The notes beneath the pieces were generated by a model that was given only the letters and a program-made list of their open reading frames with translations, was not told the DNA's origin and did not search any database. A stretch of 13,368 bases of DNA from contig JBBQTQ010000080.1 of the NCBI GenBank assembly GCA_038213135.1, forward strand, positions 1 to 13,368. The letters run 5' to 3'. Shown here one piece after another: positions 12,018-13,368 of the stretch. The stretch's first letter is position 1, and every line of letters starts with the position of its first letter. Made by a program: the position numbers and the translations under genes. Origin of the DNA: JBBQTQ01 sp038213135. GTDB taxonomy: Bacteria > Actinomycetota > Thermoleophilia > Gaiellales > Gaiellaceae.

Positions 12018-13368
12018 CTACTCGTCGCGAAGGATTGCGGCGAGCGGCAGGCGACCGATCCGATACCGAGCGACCGCGGCAGACGCGGCCGCCGACAGCG
12101 CGGCCGCTCCAGCCAGAGCCGCCAGGAAGCCCCACGGCGCCGCGAGGTGATCCGGCGGCGGGTCGAACACGTGCTGGAGCATCGCGACCAGCATCTCCGC
12201 GAGCAGCCAGCCGAGGAGCGCGGCGAGGGCGACTGCGCCGACGACGACGAGGGCGGCCTCGGTCCAGACGAACGCGGCGATCCGCCGCAAGGGTGCCCCG
12301 AGCGCGGCCATCGTCGCGAACTCGCGCCGCCGCTCGGCGACAGCGACCGCGACGTAGAGGAGCATCCCCGCCCCCGCGAGGACGATCACGAACGCCTCCT
12401 CGATCCGGGCGATGCCGCCGAGGTCGACGGCCGTGATCGAGCTGACCGTCTGCGCGGCCTGCTGGCGCAGGTTCCTGACGATCGCGCCGGCCGGTCTCGC
12501 GACTGCCTCGACGTGGCGGGCCGTGGCGACCACGCCGCCAGACGCCTTGACGAAGACCACGTTCGGCCCCGGATCGTTCGTGACCTGCTCGAGGTAGGAG
12601 AGGTTCGCAACCATGAACGAGTCGCGCGGGGCCGACGGGAACTCCTGCACGGTGCCGACAACGTGGAACGGCACGGTTCGAAACCGACCGTTTTCATGGT
12701 CCAATACGCGCAGCCGCAGCAGGTCGCCGACCTTCAGGGAGTAATCGGTGATCGTCTCTTTGGAGACGAGAATGCCGTCGGGTCTGCTCAGCAGACGCTG
12801 CATCATCGTCCCCGCGCCGGCGCCGATGAAGTAGGAGTCCCGTAGCGTCGTCGCCTTGGCGAGCGAGGCCGGTTCGATGCCGAAGGTGTCCTGGAGGTCG
12901 GGACCGACGTAGGCGTAGGAATGGTCGACCGACGAGGTGGCTGTAACTCCCGGGACGGCGGCGATCTTCGTGGCGAGGTCCTGTTTCGCGGCGACCCCTG
13001 GCGGCGCGGTCGCGGTCACGTCCGCGCCCAGTGTCAGCTGGGCGTCGACACCTGACTGTTGGTCATAGGTCGCGGCGAAGACCCCGAGGCTGACCCCGAA
13101 GGCCAGCAGGAGACCGACAAGGATCAGGCCGCGGTTGATCGCGGCGCCGCGTCGTGCGGCGCTGGCGAGCAGGAACCCCCGCAGCCCGGTTGGTCGCTCG
13201 CCCCCGAGGCGCTTGGCGGCCGCTGTGAAGACCCGACCGCGCAGACGCACCAGGAGCAGGGTCACCCCGATCCAGAGCAGTGCCGGCGCGAAGAACATGT
13301 AGATCGAGAGCGAGAGGGTCGGGTTTGAATCGGGGTTGACCACAGCCGAGAACCCGGTGCTGGCGGTC
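12018..13368 (-). CDS. FtsX/MacB-type ABC transporter permease, C-terminal part (partial)
   Basis: The reading frame is open to the right edge. Although a GTG at 13341-13343 could serve as a start, the frame continues upstream (..TASTGFSAVVNPDS) and the product begins in the middle of the protein, so the true start lies outside. The visible part has a membrane helix ('IYMFFAPALLWIGVTLLLV'), a basic cytoplasmic loop, another helix ('LILVGLLLAFGVSLGVFAATY'), an extracytoplasmic MacB-like periplasmic-core domain of about 210 residues, then a C-terminal FtsX domain of three helices with the cytoplasmic 'AVAERRREFATMAALGAPLRRIAAFVWTE' loop that usually contacts the ATPase. This is the second half of the large double-FtsX permeases of actinobacteria, which work with a LolD/MacB-like ATPase in lipoprotein, peptide or envelope-related export. 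Its substrate is unknown. TAG is at 12020-12018. Confidence 0.85.
   Translation of the reverse strand, partial: TASTGFSAVVNPDSNPTLSLSIYMFFAPALLWIGVTLLLVRLRGRVFTAAAKRLGGERPTGLRGFLLASAARRGAAINRGLILVGLLLAFGVSLGVFAATYDQQSGVDAQLTLGADVTATAPPGVAAKQDLATKIAAVPGVTATSSVDHSYAYVGPDLQDTFGIEPASLAKATTLRDSYFIGAGAGTMMQRLLSRPDGILVSKETITDYSLKVGDLLRLRVLDHENGRFRTVPFHVVGTVQEFPSAPRDSFMVANLSYLEQVTNDPGPNVVFVKASGGVVATARHVEAVARPAGAIVRNLRQQAAQTVSSITAVDLGGIARIEEAFVIVLAGAGMLLYVAVAVAERRREFATMAALGAPLRRIAAFVWTEAALVVVGAVALAALLGWLLAEMLVAMLQHVFDPPPDHLAAPWGFLAALAGAAALSAAASAAVARYRIGRLPLAAILRDE

Noticed and set aside
12147..12845. 232-aa plus-strand frame opposite the permease
   Set aside because: Asp/Arg-rich shadow; the minus strand gives a coherent FtsX-type permease.
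1..13368. CRISPR array, rRNA, integrase attachment sites
   Set aside because: I saw no regularly spaced direct repeats, no rRNA-like stretches and no tRNA-associated att duplication.

Overview
The window is GC-rich (about 68-70 % by eye) and tightly packed. It has ATGA stop/start overlaps, near-leaderless starts, actinobacterial-type Usp-like and YVTN proteins, and an FtsX/MacB-type permease. This points to a high-GC actinobacterium. The gene content resembles Thermoleophilia (Gaiellales/Solirubrobacterales), but that placement is an inference from family resemblance, not from a marker gene.

Layout. (1) 1-140: last 36 codons and probable right end of an IS3-family insertion sequence. A non-coding, decayed stretch follows to about 590. 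(2) 289-1642, minus strand: pseudogene of a YcaQ/AlkX-type winged-helix DNA glycosylase, spread over three frames with an internal deletion. (3) 1643-1839: divergent intergenic region with four consecutive hairpin-forming inverted repeats, leading to 1840-2418, a degenerate short GGDEF-domain protein. (4) 2519-6350: a five-gene operon of translationally coupled genes. It contains a Nudix protein with an NrtR-type winged helix, two closely related zinc-free medium-chain dehydrogenases, a 59-aa Arg-rich small protein, and a third, more diverged dehydrogenase. A perfect 13-bp palindrome lies on the probable promoter of the Nudix gene. (5) 6394-11636: a membrane protein of the COG4705 type with a cytoplasmic Usp-like tail, an OmpR-type response regulator, its histidine kinase, and a secreted double beta-propeller protein (kelch + YVTN). 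(6) 11698-12006: an ABM-type monooxygenase-like small protein. It is convergent with (7) 12018-13368, minus strand, the C-terminal part of a large FtsX/MacB-type permease cut by the window edge.

How the genes may work together. The Nudix-wHTH protein probably represses its own operon and senses a nucleotide or NAD-derived ligand, which would tie NAD(P)-dependent reductase levels to cofactor state. In the second block, TCAGG-type direct repeats with an exact 11-bp period occur both before the membrane/Usp gene and before the propeller gene, flanking the two-component genes. This suggests that the response regulator controls both ends of its own cluster.

Most notable points: a four-fold W-x9-G-x4-D motif in the membrane protein with a 120-residue two-fold periodicity; the Nudix-regulator/three-dehydrogenase operon with its embedded small protein; and the shared 11-bp-phased sites around the two-component system.
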